64,000 bases of DNA from Polynucleobacter sp. MWH-S4W17 (GTDB lineage: Bacteria; Pseudomonadota; Gammaproteobacteria; Burkholderiales; Burkholderiaceae). The DNA lies in assembly GCF_018687535.1 (NCBI RefSeq), contig NZ_CP061295.1, positions 62,001 through 126,000 of the forward strand. Direction: 5' to 3'. The position numbers and the translations under genes were made by a program. The notes below the pieces were generated by a model that had not been told where the DNA came from, ran no database searches, and worked only from the letters and a program-made list of their open reading frames with translations. Of the stretch, positions 43,623 to 52,283 are shown piece by piece (within the stretch, counting starts at the first letter, position 1; each line of letters opens with the position of its first letter).

Positions 43623-43886
43623 ATGATGGGTCTAACAGCAAAAATCTTTATGAATGGGCGTAGTCAAGCAATAAGATTGCCTGCAGCCTTTCGTTTTGAG
43701 GAAAAAGAAGTATTTATTCGGCGTGATCCCAGTACTGGCGACTTAATTCTGTCCAGAAGGCCCGAAAACTGGGATAGCTTTTTCGTGGCGCTTGCAAGCG
43801 CGGATGTTCCTTTGGATTTCTTAAGTCCCGAAGATCGAAATCAAGACTCGCAAGATCGAGATCCTTTTGCTGGAGTCAATGACTGA
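43623..43886 (+). CDS. vapB: VapB-type antitoxin (AbrB/SpoVT fold)
   Basis: The 87-residue protein starts [20 protein letters not shown], a swapped-hairpin AbrB DNA-binding domain typical of VapB antitoxins (KxFxNGxSQAVRLP in the family). The C-terminal half, rich in Asp and Phe ([17 protein letters not shown]), should bind the toxin. TAGG precedes two tandem ATGs (43623, 43626). Either may be used. Its TGA overlaps the vapC ATG by one base. Confidence 0.92.
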   Translation: MMGLTAKIFMNGRSQAIRLPAAFRFEEKEVFIRRDPSTGDLILSRRPENWDSFFVALASADVPLDFLSPEDRNQDSQDRDPFAGVND

Positions 43887-44281
43887 TGAGATATATGCTC
43901 GATACCAATACCGTCAGCAGCCTCATTAAGAAAAACCCAGTAGTAAGTAGAAAAATCGCTAGTGTTCCCATGGAAAGACTATGCTTGTCAGTTATATCTG
44001 AAGGTGAAATTCTCTATGGTTTGGCAAAAAAGCCAAATGCAAGGAACTTACATTTGGTTGTGCAAGAGTTTTTAAAGCGAGTGGATGTTTTAGTTTGGGA
44101 TACCGATGTAGCCGAGCATTATGGTGTTTTAAGGGCCCAGTTAGAGGGCAGTGGAAATGTGTTGGGCTCTCTTGACATGCAAATTGCAGCACATGCTTCT
44201 CAGCTTGGAGCAATTCTGGTGACAAATGACCAGGCTTTTAAAAGGATAAAGCAGTTAAAGGTAGAGGATTGGACTGTATAG
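43886..44281 (+). CDS. vapC: VapC-type PIN-domain ribonuclease toxin
   Basis: The 131-residue PIN-domain protein has the acidic metal-binding residues in place: D6 (YMLDTNTV), E41 ([10 protein letters not shown]), D97 ([11 protein letters not shown]) and D115 ([10 protein letters not shown]). VapC toxins cut tRNA or rRNA. Translation is coupled to vapB (TGATG). hisE starts 16 bases after the stop, so hisE can be read from the vapBC promoter. Confidence 0.95.
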   Translation: MRYMLDTNTVSSLIKKNPVVSRKIASVPMERLCLSVISEGEILYGLAKKPNARNLHLVVQEFLKRVDVLVWDTDVAEHYGVLRAQLEGSGNVLGSLDMQIAAHASQLGAILVTNDQAFKRIKQLKVEDWTV

Positions 44282-44297
44282 TCTGCAAAATATATTA

Positions 44298-44699
44298 ATG
44301 AAAAAAATACTGAACTCAGACAAAAAAATTGAATCTGCTCTCACCCATTTAGCCGATGTAGTTGATCAACGTCGTGATGCATTTAAGGCAGGCCAAGCAG
44401 ACCCCAAAACTTCATATACCGCCTTGCTCTTTTCAAAGGGTGATGACGGGATCTTGAAAAAGATTGGCGAAGAAGCGACTGAGGCTGTGATGGCGGCAAA
44501 AGATGCGCGTAATTCTAATTTGGCGGCCGATCAACAAAAGCTCTTAGTCGGCGAAATGGCTGATTTGTGGTTTCACTGCTTGATTGCTTTGTCTCAATTT
44601 AACCTACGCCCGGAAGATGTCATTGCCGAGCTTGATCGTCGCTTGGGTACTTCTGGCATTGAAGAGAAGGCCGCGAGAAAAGCGGCTGGTAAAGAGTAA
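44298..44699 (+). CDS. hisE: Phosphoribosyl-ATP pyrophosphatase
   Basis: The 133-residue all-alpha enzyme hydrolyses PR-ATP to PR-AMP. MazG-like metal-binding motifs are [17 protein letters not shown] and [16 protein letters not shown]. The N-terminal [14 protein letters not shown] and C-terminal [11 protein letters not shown] match HisE. It lies 16 bases after vapC, with hinT and the tat genes downstream. No strong ribosome site is seen before the ATG. Confidence 0.95.
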   Translation: MKKILNSDKKIESALTHLADVVDQRRDAFKAGQADPKTSYTALLFSKGDDGILKKIGEEATEAVMAAKDARNSNLAADQQKLLVGEMADLWFHCLIALSQFNLRPEDVIAELDRRLGTSGIEEKAARKAAGKE

Positions 44700-44723
44700 G
44701 TACGGATAAATACGAGAAAAAGT

Positions 44724-45080
44724 ATGTCACACGATCCTAATTGCCTGTTTTGTAAGATTTCTCAAGGTTTGATTCCCTCCCAGAAGGTCTATGAGGATGA
44801 AGAAATCTATGCTTTTAAAGATATCAACCCGGCAGCGCCAGTCCATTTTTTGATGATTCCTAAAAAGCATATCCCCATGCTGGAGTCAGCAGAAAGCGTG
44901 GATGCTCCTTTGCTGGGTAAAATGATGGAATTAGCACCGCGTCTTGCCAAAGAGCAAGGCTGTCGTCCTGGTAAGGATGGTGGCTTTAGGTTGATGGTGA
45001 ACAATGGTGCGGATGGTGGGCAGGAGGTTTATCACTTGCACTTACATGTGATGGGCGGTCCCCGCCCCTGGAAAAAATAA
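44724..45080 (+). CDS. hinT: HIT-family hydrolase (HinT-like)
   Basis: The 118-residue histidine-triad protein has the active-site motif at H104-x-H106-x-H108 ([10 protein letters not shown]). The N-terminal [19 protein letters not shown] and [20 protein letters not shown] are typical. HinT enzymes hydrolyse purine nucleoside phosphoramidates and acyl-adenylates. It lies between hisE and tatA, the standard order in Burkholderiales. Confidence 0.95.
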   Translation: MSHDPNCLFCKISQGLIPSQKVYEDEEIYAFKDINPAAPVHFLMIPKKHIPMLESAESVDAPLLGKMMELAPRLAKEQGCRPGKDGGFRLMVNNGADGGQEVYHLHLHVMGGPRPWKK

Positions 45081-45096
45081 TCCAAGGAGATTAAAA

Positions 45097-45318
45097 ATGG
45101 GTTCATTTAGCATTTGGCATTGGTTAATTGTTTTGGTGATCGTGATGTTGGTGTTCGGTACCAAAAAATTGCGCAATATCGGCCAAGATTTGGGCGGCGC
45201 TGTAAAAGGCTTTAAAGATGGCATGAAATCTGCTGAAGAGCCTAAAGAACAAATTCAACAAAGTACTGCAACAGCAGACAAGACTGTTGATGTGCAAGCT
45301 AAAGACGTAAACAAATAA
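45097..45318 (+). CDS. tatA: Twin-arginine translocase subunit TatA
   Basis: The 73-residue protein has one N-terminal membrane helix ([17 protein letters not shown]), the hinge [20 protein letters not shown] and an acidic/polar tail. TatA oligomers form the Tat translocation path. CCAAGGAGAT is a strong ribosome site. One possible Tat client is the Rieske protein of petA downstream. Confidence 0.96.
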   Translation: MGSFSIWHWLIVLVIVMLVFGTKKLRNIGQDLGGAVKGFKDGMKSAEEPKEQIQQSTATADKTVDVQAKDVNK

Positions 45319-45375
45319 CTAACTAATAGCTGAAGCGCACTTGAAACTCATGCTGCATTTAAATAACTGCGTTAC

Positions 45376-45852
45376 ATGATTGATCTCGGAGTTTCAAAAC
45401 TTGCGCTGATTGCTGTAGTTGCTCTGGTGGTGGTTGGACCAGAGCGCCTGCCTAAAGTAGCTCGCATGGCTGGTAATTTGTTTGGCCGTGCACAGCGCTA
45501 TATGGCGGACGTCAAGTCTGAAGTGAGTCGTCAGATGGAGGTGGAGGAATTTAAAAAGTTTCGAGAAGAAACTGCTGCCACTCTCAAAGAGGTTGAAAAC
45601 AGTATCGGCTCTACGGTTCAAGAGGCTAGCGCTAACTTAAGCGATCAGGCGGATATTTTTGAAACGAGCTTTGATAAGCCGCCTTTAGATGAAAAAGAAG
45701 TGCTTCGCAAAACCAAGCGCCAAGGCCGCAACAGCTGGGGTGTGCGTCGAGCTGCAAGGCCGCTTTGGTTTAAGCGTTCCGCTGGCATTCGTACTCGAGT
45801 GCAATCTGGCGCTGCTAGGATGAAGCGCTTTCATCACAGTGCCGGCAAATAA
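45376..45852 (+). CDS. tatB: Twin-arginine translocase subunit TatB
   Basis: The 158-residue protein has the TatB N-terminus MIDLGVSKLALIAVVALVVV, then GPERLPKVARMAGNLFGRAQ and a long amphipathic helix. It forms the TatBC receptor for twin-arginine signals. The last 40 residues are strongly basic (SWGVRRAARPLWFKRS onward), more so than in the E. coli protein. It lies between tatA and tatC. Confidence 0.95.
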   Translation: MIDLGVSKLALIAVVALVVVGPERLPKVARMAGNLFGRAQRYMADVKSEVSRQMEVEEFKKFREETAATLKEVENSIGSTVQEASANLSDQADIFETSFDKPPLDEKEVLRKTKRQGRNSWGVRRAARPLWFKRSAGIRTRVQSGAARMKRFHHSAGK

Positions 45853-45891
45853 AAATAATAGTAAAAAGTAAAATAATAAAAACACTTACGC

Positions 45892-46683
45892 ATGACTGAA
45901 AACAATTCAACTGAAGATTCGGGATTACAAGAAACCTTTCTTTCCCACTTATTTGAATTACGTGATCGCGTAATTAAAGCAGCGCTCGCAATTATTGTTG
46001 TCTTCGTATGTCTAGTCTACTGGGCGCCGGATATTTTCCATTTGTTTGCACAGCCTTTATTAAAGGCTTTGCCTGCCGGTGGCAAGATGATTGTGACAGA
46101 CGTCACAGGTTCATTCTTTGTACCGATGAAGGTCACTATGCTGGTCGCATTCATCATCGCTTTACCAGTGGTGATGTATCAACTTTGGGCATTTATTGCC
46201 CCTGGTTTGTATATGCATGAAAGAAAACTCATTCTGCCTTTGGTCGTGAGTAGCTATACCTTGTTCATTGCTGGTATGGCGTTTGCTTACTTTTTAGTAT
46301 TTCCAACGGTATTTAAGTTCATGGCAAGTTACAACGCACCTTTGGGTGCGGAGATGTCGACCGACATTGATAACTATTTAAGTTTTGCCATGACAACCTT
46401 CTTGGCATTTGGTATTACTTTTGAAGTGCCTGTTGTAGTGGTTGTCTTGGTGCGCATGGGTATGGTGCCCCTGGCTAAACTGAAAGAAATTCGCCCTTAC
46501 GTGATTGTGGGAGCTTTCGTGATTTCAGCTGTAGTGACACCACCCGATGTACTTTCTCAATTATTGCTAGCCGTACCAATGACCTTGCTCTATGAAATAG
46601 GGCTATTGGTTGCGCGCTTTTACGTGCCAAAACCCTCCGATGAGGATACCGAAACTGATCAATCGACTTCTGCGTCGACCTGA
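45892..46683 (+). CDS. tatC: Twin-arginine translocase subunit TatC
   Basis: The 263-residue protein has six membrane segments and the conserved N-terminal FLSHLFELRDRVIKA, the receptor site for twin-arginine signals. Other marks are FVPMKVTMLVAFIIALPVV and AFGITFEVPVVVVVLV. The final 25 bases overlap the 3' end of the convergent Sel1-repeat gene. Confidence 0.97.
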   Translation: MTENNSTEDSGLQETFLSHLFELRDRVIKAALAIIVVFVCLVYWAPDIFHLFAQPLLKALPAGGKMIVTDVTGSFFVPMKVTMLVAFIIALPVVMYQLWAFIAPGLYMHERKLILPLVVSSYTLFIAGMAFAYFLVFPTVFKFMASYNAPLGAEMSTDIDNYLSFAMTTFLAFGITFEVPVVVVVLVRMGMVPLAKLKEIRPYVIVGAFVISAVVTPPDVLSQLLLAVPMTLLYEIGLLVARFYVPKPSDEDTETDQSTSAST

Positions 46684-48119
46684 TTCTTGGAGAAAGTCGT
46701 TGTAAGCCAGTTGGTAACGCGATCAAAGCGATAGCGTCTTTGGCGTAAATTGCCCTCCAGATCCATCTCCGAGCCAGCAAAGGCTTTGCCAGCCGCCAAG
46801 AGGGCGCGACGTTGTTGAATCGTTTCAATCTGAATCAATCTAGGCAAGATCTTTGGTAATTCCCAGCGAATATCCACCACAACACAATGCTCGTGCTGTA
46901 GCTGTCCTACCTCGCTCAATAATAATTCTGCTTTACTAAAATTAAATTGGTTAGCAATGATGATGCGATGGCAAAGTAATAACCAATCTTCATCCACCTT
47001 ATGTTCGGCATGGTGATTAATCGCCTCTTCGGCGCACTGAGCTAATTCATACCATTCATTGGATTTGGGATTAGAGCAACTTTCCAAAATCTTGCTGAGC
47101 AATTCTTTAGCTTCTGCCACGCCTTGCTGGTGGGCTTGCCATACCCAATAGGAAGCCTGTAGACCGCGTACCTTCTCTTCGCTCTTTTCACGCTTGCGCC
47201 ACAGATTAGCGCCTTTACGCAGTTGTGCTTGTGGATGACCAAGATCGGCAGCTCGATCAATACAGCGATCACTTTCTGCGGCGTTGTAACCAGAAAACTG
47301 CGGACGACGATAAATTTCACCGAGCGCGAACCAGGCATCGCGATCACCATCTTTGGCAGCGAGCTCTAACCAATAGGCGGCTTTCTTCAGTGAGGCATTG
47401 GATTTTGTTTCGGCCACCTCAACCCGTTCGTCGAGTTGTGCGAGGCGCAGGCCTAGCGTAAGTTTTGCAACAGTTAAACCAAGCTCGGCTGCTTGAATTA
47501 ATGCATCTTCATTTTGATCATCAAGCCATACCTTCCAGAGGGAGGAGAGAGCTTCATTCTTAGGCTGCAATTTAATCAGCAACTCTTTTGCGTTGTTTGC
47601 GAAAAGAGATTCTCCATCTGCAAGATCCTGTAAATATTGTTTAGCAATCTTTTGAATGCCGACAAAATCCAAAGAAGACAATTTTTCTAGAGTGGATGAT
47701 GAATTCTTTTTGAGCCAATCCGCTAGTTGCGATTGGACACTCTGATTGGCAGGATTAATTAATAGGTTAACAAGCTGCCATTTAGCAGCAAGATTGGCAT
47801 CAGAGGCCTTTTCAGCTTCAGCTAACTTCCAAAAAGAGTCCCAGCCAAACCCAAAGGCAGGTGAGCTAAAGGTTTCAGCAAGCGGAATGTTGGCAATCTG
47901 GCTTAAAAGATCAAGAATTTCAGCGTCACCTGAGCTTTTATTTTCAAGTGATTGATTTGTAATGGAAAAATAGGATTTTTCCAACCAAATGAGGGCGTTG
48001 GCAGGCTGAATGGGGGTTTTAAAAGCACCCGTTAAATATGCGGAAGCCAGTTTTTGTTGCGCAGAAACGTCACCCAATCGTGCTGAACTGAGGATTTTTA
48101 AGAATTCGCGGCTTGCCAT
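46659..48119 (-). CDS. Sel1-type repeat protein, function unknown
   Basis: The 486-residue protein is probably cytoplasmic, with no signal or membrane helix. Sel1/TPR-like alpha repeats are visible at about 13-50 (ARLGDVSAQQKLASAYLTGA) and about 245-330 (AAYWLELAAKDGDRDAWFAL, AADLGHPQAQLRKGANLWRK). The middle and C-terminal parts are helical and less repetitive. Such proteins are protein-interaction scaffolds. I cannot name a partner. The last 25 bases overlap tatC tail to tail. An inverted repeat lies just before its ATG. Confidence 0.8.
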   Translation of the reverse strand: MASREFLKILSSARLGDVSAQQKLASAYLTGAFKTPIQPANALIWLEKSYFSITNQSLENKSSGDAEILDLLSQIANIPLAETFSSPAFGFGWDSFWKLAEAEKASDANLAAKWQLVNLLINPANQSVQSQLADWLKKNSSSTLEKLSSLDFVGIQKIAKQYLQDLADGESLFANNAKELLIKLQPKNEALSSLWKVWLDDQNEDALIQAAELGLTVAKLTLGLRLAQLDERVEVAETKSNASLKKAAYWLELAAKDGDRDAWFALGEIYRRPQFSGYNAAESDRCIDRAADLGHPQAQLRKGANLWRKREKSEEKVRGLQASYWVWQAHQQGVAEAKELLSKILESCSNPKSNEWYELAQCAEEAINHHAEHKVDEDWLLLCHRIIIANQFNFSKAELLLSEVGQLQHEHCVVVDIRWELPKILPRLIQIETIQQRRALLAAGKAFAGSEMDLEGNLRQRRYRFDRVTNWLTTTFSKNQVDAEVD

Positions 48120-48135
48120 ATGACAATTTTGTCAT
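48120..48135. promoter_or_regulatory. Inverted repeat ATGACAA-TT-TTGTCAT abutting a start codon
   Basis: Seven-base perfect arms with a 2-base centre lie immediately upstream of the minus-strand Sel1 gene start (48119). In mRNA it would fold over the place where a ribosome binding site should be. As DNA it could be an operator. No clear Shine-Dalgarno is otherwise present. Confidence 0.4.
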
Positions 48136-48208
48136 CTAAGGCCCATAAAAGACAGAAAACAAAGGTCTTGTTGCCGAGATACAACGAAGAAAGCCAAAAA
48201 ACTACCTT

Positions 48209-48235
48209 TTGACAAGCAAAAAGATCTCCTAAATA
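48209..48235 (+). promoter_or_regulatory. Candidate porin promoter
   Basis: A perfect TTGACA (48209-48214) is followed after 15 bases by TAAATA (48230-48235). The spacer is short, but the -35 is consensus and the porin is expected to be strongly expressed. The 5' leader would be about 85 bases. The remainder of the 48136-48327 gap shows no other clear feature. Confidence 0.45.
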
Positions 48236-48327
48236 CCCTGACCCCCAGTCTGGTGAGGCAAAAGAAGCAAAATTCGTAGGTCCCAGTTTTATTTGGGCAT
48301 TACTTTTAATTTTTGGAGATTTAAAGA

Positions 48328-49578
48328 ATGAAAAAATCGCTATTAGCACTCGCAGCATTGTCAGCTATTGCTGGCGTTGCTCAAGCTCAGTCCAGCGTAA
48401 CCGTTTACGGTATCTTGGACGTTGGTTATATTGGTGGAAACTCACGCGTTTCTGATTCAAGCAAGGGTTCTGCAGGCGGCTACAACAATGGTGTTGCCAA
48501 AGGAACTGTTAGCCAGTTTGGCCAAGGCGCTGAGCAAACTAACCGTTTAGGTTTCAAAGGTGTTGAAGATTTGGGCGGCGGCACATCAGCTTTCTTTACA
48601 GCTGAATTTGCATTGGCTCCACAAGACCAAACTTTGTCTGGCAATACAAACGGTGGCTTGACTAACCGTCAAACTTTTGTTGGCTTGAAAAAAGCTGGCA
48701 TCGGTCAAACAGCTATTGGTTTGCAATACACACCAGTATTTAACGCTGCTGCTGCTACTGACGTTGGCCAGTTGAATAACATGGCTGGTAACGTTGTTTA
48801 CGCATCTTCAACAGCCGTTACATCTGGCAATGCAAACTCAAACAACGTTGCATTCACAAACCGTACAGCCAATACATTGTCAGTTAAGACTGACAGCTTC
48901 GGTGGTTTCACTGGTAGCGCAATCTACACATTGAACAACAAGAACACAACTGAAACTGGTTACACTACTTCTGCAACAACTGGCGGCAATACAAACGCTA
49001 GCGGTTGGGGCTTAGGTGCTGATTTCACATACAAAAAGTTCTATGCAGCTGCTGCTTACCAAGCTTTGAAGCAATTGACTGTATCCACTACTGATACTTC
49101 ACTTTGGACAAATGCTCAAGCTAACGGTGCTACTACTGCTGGCGGTGCTGCTGTTGGTACTACTACTATCAACGGTTATGCATCTAACGTACAAGATAAC
49201 CAGTTCTACGCTGCTGCAACTTATGACTTCGGTATCTTGAAGGCATATGCACAATACGTTAACCGTAAAGCAACATCAACAATCTCTTCAAACTACTACT
49301 TGAAGCGTCAAGCTGAGCAAATCGGTGTTCGTAGCTACATTACTCCAACAATCGAAGCTTGGGCTTCTGCTGGTTTAGGTCGTTACACATCTTATGGTGC
49401 AAACCAACCAACAGCTAACTTCAACGGCTGGCAGTTAGGTTCAAACTACTACCTAAGCAAGCGTACTAACTTGTATGCAATCTATGGTCAGACTATGACA
49501 TCAAATGCTGCTGCTGGTTCAACAACAACTAGCGCTGCTTTGAATAACTACGCTGTTGGTGTACGTCACACTTTCTAA
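48328..49578 (+). CDS. Gram-negative general porin (Porin_4 type)
   Basis: The 416-residue outer-membrane trimeric porin has a signal peptide ending AIAGVAQAQ. The mature start SSVTVYGILDVGYIGG is typical of Burkholderiales porins. Family blocks are NRLGFKGVEDLGGGTSAFF and TNRQTFVGLKKAGIGQTAIG. The protein ends in the aromatic terminal strand YAVGVRHTF needed for BAM recognition. Codon use is strongly biased and uniform, consistent with high expression. It is monocistronic with its own terminator. Confidence 0.95.
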   Translation: MKKSLLALAALSAIAGVAQAQSSVTVYGILDVGYIGGNSRVSDSSKGSAGGYNNGVAKGTVSQFGQGAEQTNRLGFKGVEDLGGGTSAFFTAEFALAPQDQTLSGNTNGGLTNRQTFVGLKKAGIGQTAIGLQYTPVFNAAAATDVGQLNNMAGNVVYASSTAVTSGNANSNNVAFTNRTANTLSVKTDSFGGFTGSAIYTLNNKNTTETGYTTSATTGGNTNASGWGLGADFTYKKFYAAAAYQALKQLTVSTTDTSLWTNAQANGATTAGGAAVGTTTINGYASNVQDNQFYAAATYDFGILKAYAQYVNRKATSTISSNYYLKRQAEQIGVRSYITPTIEAWASAGLGRYTSYGANQPTANFNGWQLGSNYYLSKRTNLYAIYGQTMTSNAAAGSTTTSAALNNYAVGVRHTF

Positions 49579-49613
49579 TTTAAAGCTAGCGTAAGCTAGT
49601 TTTGATTGGATTT

Positions 49614-49640
49614 AAAACCACCCTTCGGGGTGGTTTTTTT
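49614..49640 (+). terminator. Rho-independent terminator after the porin gene
   Basis: AAAACCACCC pairs with GGGTGGTTTT across a TTCG tetraloop (with an extra G in the loop region), followed by a T-run to 49640. It is a classic strong terminator. Confidence 0.93.
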
Positions 49641-49712
49641 ATGTACTTAGGGATGAACTTAACTAACTGGGTTAAATCGGCTTTTACTTATCTGCCCTGG
49701 ATGTTCCATTGA

Positions 49713-49742
49713 TTGCAGTTTAGATATGGAAAAGTGTATTAT
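49713..49742 (+). promoter_or_regulatory. Candidate promoter of the glutamate/aspartate transporter
   Basis: TTGCAG (49713-49718), an 18-base spacer and TATTAT (49737-49742) lie about 58 bases before the gltI start. The -10 is good and the -35 moderate. The rest of the 222-base gap holds only the porin terminator. Confidence 0.35.
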
Positions 49743-49800
49743 CAAATTTATTAATGATTTTGTGAAAACCGCTAAATTTTGATTAACAAAAGGATATTCA

Positions 49801-50709
49801 ATGAAACTTAAATCTCTGGCATATTTGTCAGCAGCACTGTTTGTTGTATCAGCAAATGTAATGGCAGCATCCCCAACGTTGGACAAAATTAAATCAAGCG
49901 GTGCTGTGACAATGGGCGTACGCGAATCTTCCATTCCAATGTCCTACACCACTGGCGACAGCCGCTTTGATGGCTACCATGTTGAAATTTGCCGCATGAT
50001 TCTGGGCGATATTAAAGACAAATTAGGCATGAGTACTCTGCGAATTAATTACCAGCCAGTGACATCTCAAAATCGTGTGCCTTTGGTGCAAAATGGCACA
50101 GTTGATATTGAGTGCGGAACAACAACTAACAATACAAGCCGAGCTAAAGATGTTGGTTTTGCTAATACTCTTTACGTGGAAGAGGTTCGCATTGCAGTAA
50201 AGGCGAACTCTGGAATTACTTCAATCGCTCAACTCAATGGCAAAAAGGTAGCAACCACTACCGGTACTACTTCTGTACAACTATTGCGTAAGAATGAAAA
50301 AGCCACTGGCGTGAACTTTGATGAAGTATTTGGAAAGGACCATGCTGACAGCTTCTTGCTCTTGGAGTCTGGCCGTGCCGATGCTTTTGTAATGGACGGC
50401 TCGATTTTGGCAGGTAATATTGCCAACTCAAAAAATCCAAAAGATTTCAAAATTGTTGGTGAAGTACTCAGTACAGAGCCAATTGCAATTATGGTCCGCA
50501 AGGATGACCCTGAATTTAAAGCCGCTGTAAACGCTGCAATTGCCAAGATTGTTGCAAACGGCAAAATGCCTGGTCTGTGGAATAAGTGGTTCTTATCACC
50601 AATTCCGCCCAAGAATATTGTTGTTGGTCTCGAGCTTTCCCCGGCAACCAAAAATGCTTGGGCAAACTTAAATGACAAGCCAGCCGAAGACTATCAGCAG
50701 AAAAAATAA
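49801..50709 (+). CDS. gltI: Glutamate/aspartate ABC transporter substrate-binding protein
   Basis: The 302-residue periplasmic binding protein has a signal peptide ending near NVMAA. The family-3 solute-binding fold is seen in DKIKSSGAVTMGVRESSIPM, then FDGYHVEICRMI, DIECGTTTNNTSRAKDVGFA and a C-terminal hinge half. It most resembles GltI for glutamate and aspartate, and the following gltJKL genes agree. AAAGGA precedes the ATG. Confidence 0.9.
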   Translation: MKLKSLAYLSAALFVVSANVMAASPTLDKIKSSGAVTMGVRESSIPMSYTTGDSRFDGYHVEICRMILGDIKDKLGMSTLRINYQPVTSQNRVPLVQNGTVDIECGTTTNNTSRAKDVGFANTLYVEEVRIAVKANSGITSIAQLNGKKVATTTGTTSVQLLRKNEKATGVNFDEVFGKDHADSFLLLESGRADAFVMDGSILAGNIANSKNPKDFKIVGEVLSTEPIAIMVRKDDPEFKAAVNAAIAKIVANGKMPGLWNKWFLSPIPPKNIVVGLELSPATKNAWANLNDKPAEDYQQKK

Positions 50710-50768
50710 TTAGCTGGTTTTATGGCCAAGCTTATCCGTAACTCCCCTTTTTCTGTTGGGTTGAAGTA

Positions 50769-51557
50769 ATGGCTTTAGACCTTGATATATTTTGTAAAAG
50801 CACTCTGGACGGAGAGGTGGTGGATCACTGCTTCTCCGCTTTATTGGGGCTTGGACAAAATGCTGACCCAAGTTATTTAGACTGGCTTTTTAAAGCATGG
50901 GGCTGGACATTGGCTGTCTCTGGCTTGGCTTTAGTTATTGCCATGGTTTTAGGGGCTGTGATGGGTACGCTACGCACCCTTCCTGATACTGGCAGGTTCA
51001 GTAGATCGCTTGTAGCGCTATCAACGGCCTGGGTTGAGTTATTTAGAAATATCCCTGTATTGGTTCAAGTATTTCTTTGGTACCACGTCATCCCTGCCTT
51101 TGTTTTGCCTTTGAAGGCGCTGCCTTCGTATTGGCTTGTCAGTATTGCGCTCGGATTTTTCACCTCAGCGCGTATTGCTGAGCAAGTAAGGGCGGGAATT
51201 CATTCTCTTCCTAGCGGACAACGAGCAGCTGCTACGGCGCTGGGACTGAATACACCGCAAACCTATCGCTACGTTATTTTGCCGATGGCCTTGCGTATTG
51301 TGCTGCCTCCGCTGACTTCGGAGAGTATGAATATTATTAAAAACTCTTCGGTTGCTTTTGCGGTGTCCGTGCCAGAGCTCACTTTATTTGCGATGCAGGC
51401 GCAAGAAGAAACTTCCCATGGCGTTGAGATTTACTTGGCGGTAACGCTTTTGTATGCTCTTTCAGCTTTCTCAGTAAATCGAGCGATGTCTTATATAGAA
51501 AAACGGACCAGGATTCCTGGTTTTATTGCCCCGAGTAACGATGCGGGAGCTCATTAA
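50769..51557 (+). CDS. gltJ: Glutamate/aspartate ABC permease GltJ
   Basis: The 262-residue HisM-type permease has about five membrane helices and the EAA-loop motif region HSLPSGQRAAATALGLNTPQ. VELFRNIPVLVQVFLWYHVI is typical of polar amino-acid permeases. The N-terminal 45 residues are a soluble or peripheral extension. It heads the two permease genes after gltI. Confidence 0.9.
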   Translation: MALDLDIFCKSTLDGEVVDHCFSALLGLGQNADPSYLDWLFKAWGWTLAVSGLALVIAMVLGAVMGTLRTLPDTGRFSRSLVALSTAWVELFRNIPVLVQVFLWYHVIPAFVLPLKALPSYWLVSIALGFFTSARIAEQVRAGIHSLPSGQRAAATALGLNTPQTYRYVILPMALRIVLPPLTSESMNIIKNSSVAFAVSVPELTLFAMQAQEETSHGVEIYLAVTLLYALSAFSVNRAMSYIEKRTRIPGFIAPSNDAGAH

Positions 51558-51580
51558 ATGCTTCTAATATGGGTGGCAAT

Positions 51581-52249
51581 ATGCTGAGTTTAGATTTAAG
51601 TTTTTATAACTGGGAACTCTTCACCAATTACATTCTGAAGGGCCTCCTCTTTAGCGTTCAATTGACGGTAATCGCTACTGTTGGTGGCATCATCGCGGGA
51701 ACATTTCTGGCTTTAATGCGAATTTCTGGAAGGCCGGCGTTAGTTTATCCTGCGACTTTTTATGTCAATGTGATGCGATCCATTCCGCTGGTAATGGTCA
51801 TTCTATGGTTCTTCTTGCTCATTCCGCTACTGATAGGCAGGCCAATTGGGGCAGATTTATCGGCAACCATTACTTTCATTGCCTTTGAGGCTGCATTTTT
51901 CTCAGAGATTGTTCGAGCCGGCATCCAGTCTGTACCTAAGGGGCAAACTTATGCAGGCGAAGCACTTGGTATGACCTATAGTCAGAATATGAGGTTGGTA
52001 GTTTTGCCTCAAGCTTTCCGCAACATGATCCCAGTCTTTATGACCCAGACCATCATTTTGTTCCAAGATACATCCTTGGTTTATGCAATTGGAGCCTACG
52101 ACCTATTAAAAGGCTTCGAAATTGCAGGTAAGAACTATGGACGCCCGATAGAAACTTATTTATTGGCTGCTATCACCTATTTCCTGATTTGTTTCTCGCT
52201 GTCTAAAGCGGTACGTTTTATTCAGGCCAAAGTGGCGATTATTCGCTAA
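51581..52249 (+). CDS. gltK: Glutamate/aspartate ABC permease GltK
   Basis: The 222-residue HisM-type permease begins MLSLDLSFYNWELFTN. It has VNVMRSIPLVMVILWFFLLI and the EAA loop SVPKGQTYAGEALGMTYSQN. The frame opens 12 bases earlier (ATG 51569), but GGGTGG at good spacing supports 51581. It pairs with GltJ in the membrane. Confidence 0.9.
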   Translation: MLSLDLSFYNWELFTNYILKGLLFSVQLTVIATVGGIIAGTFLALMRISGRPALVYPATFYVNVMRSIPLVMVILWFFLLIPLLIGRPIGADLSATITFIAFEAAFFSEIVRAGIQSVPKGQTYAGEALGMTYSQNMRLVVLPQAFRNMIPVFMTQTIILFQDTSLVYAIGAYDLLKGFEIAGKNYGRPIETYLLAAITYFLICFSLSKAVRFIQAKVAIIR

Positions 52250-52283
52250 TCTTTTAAATCGAATTTTAAATACATAATTCATC

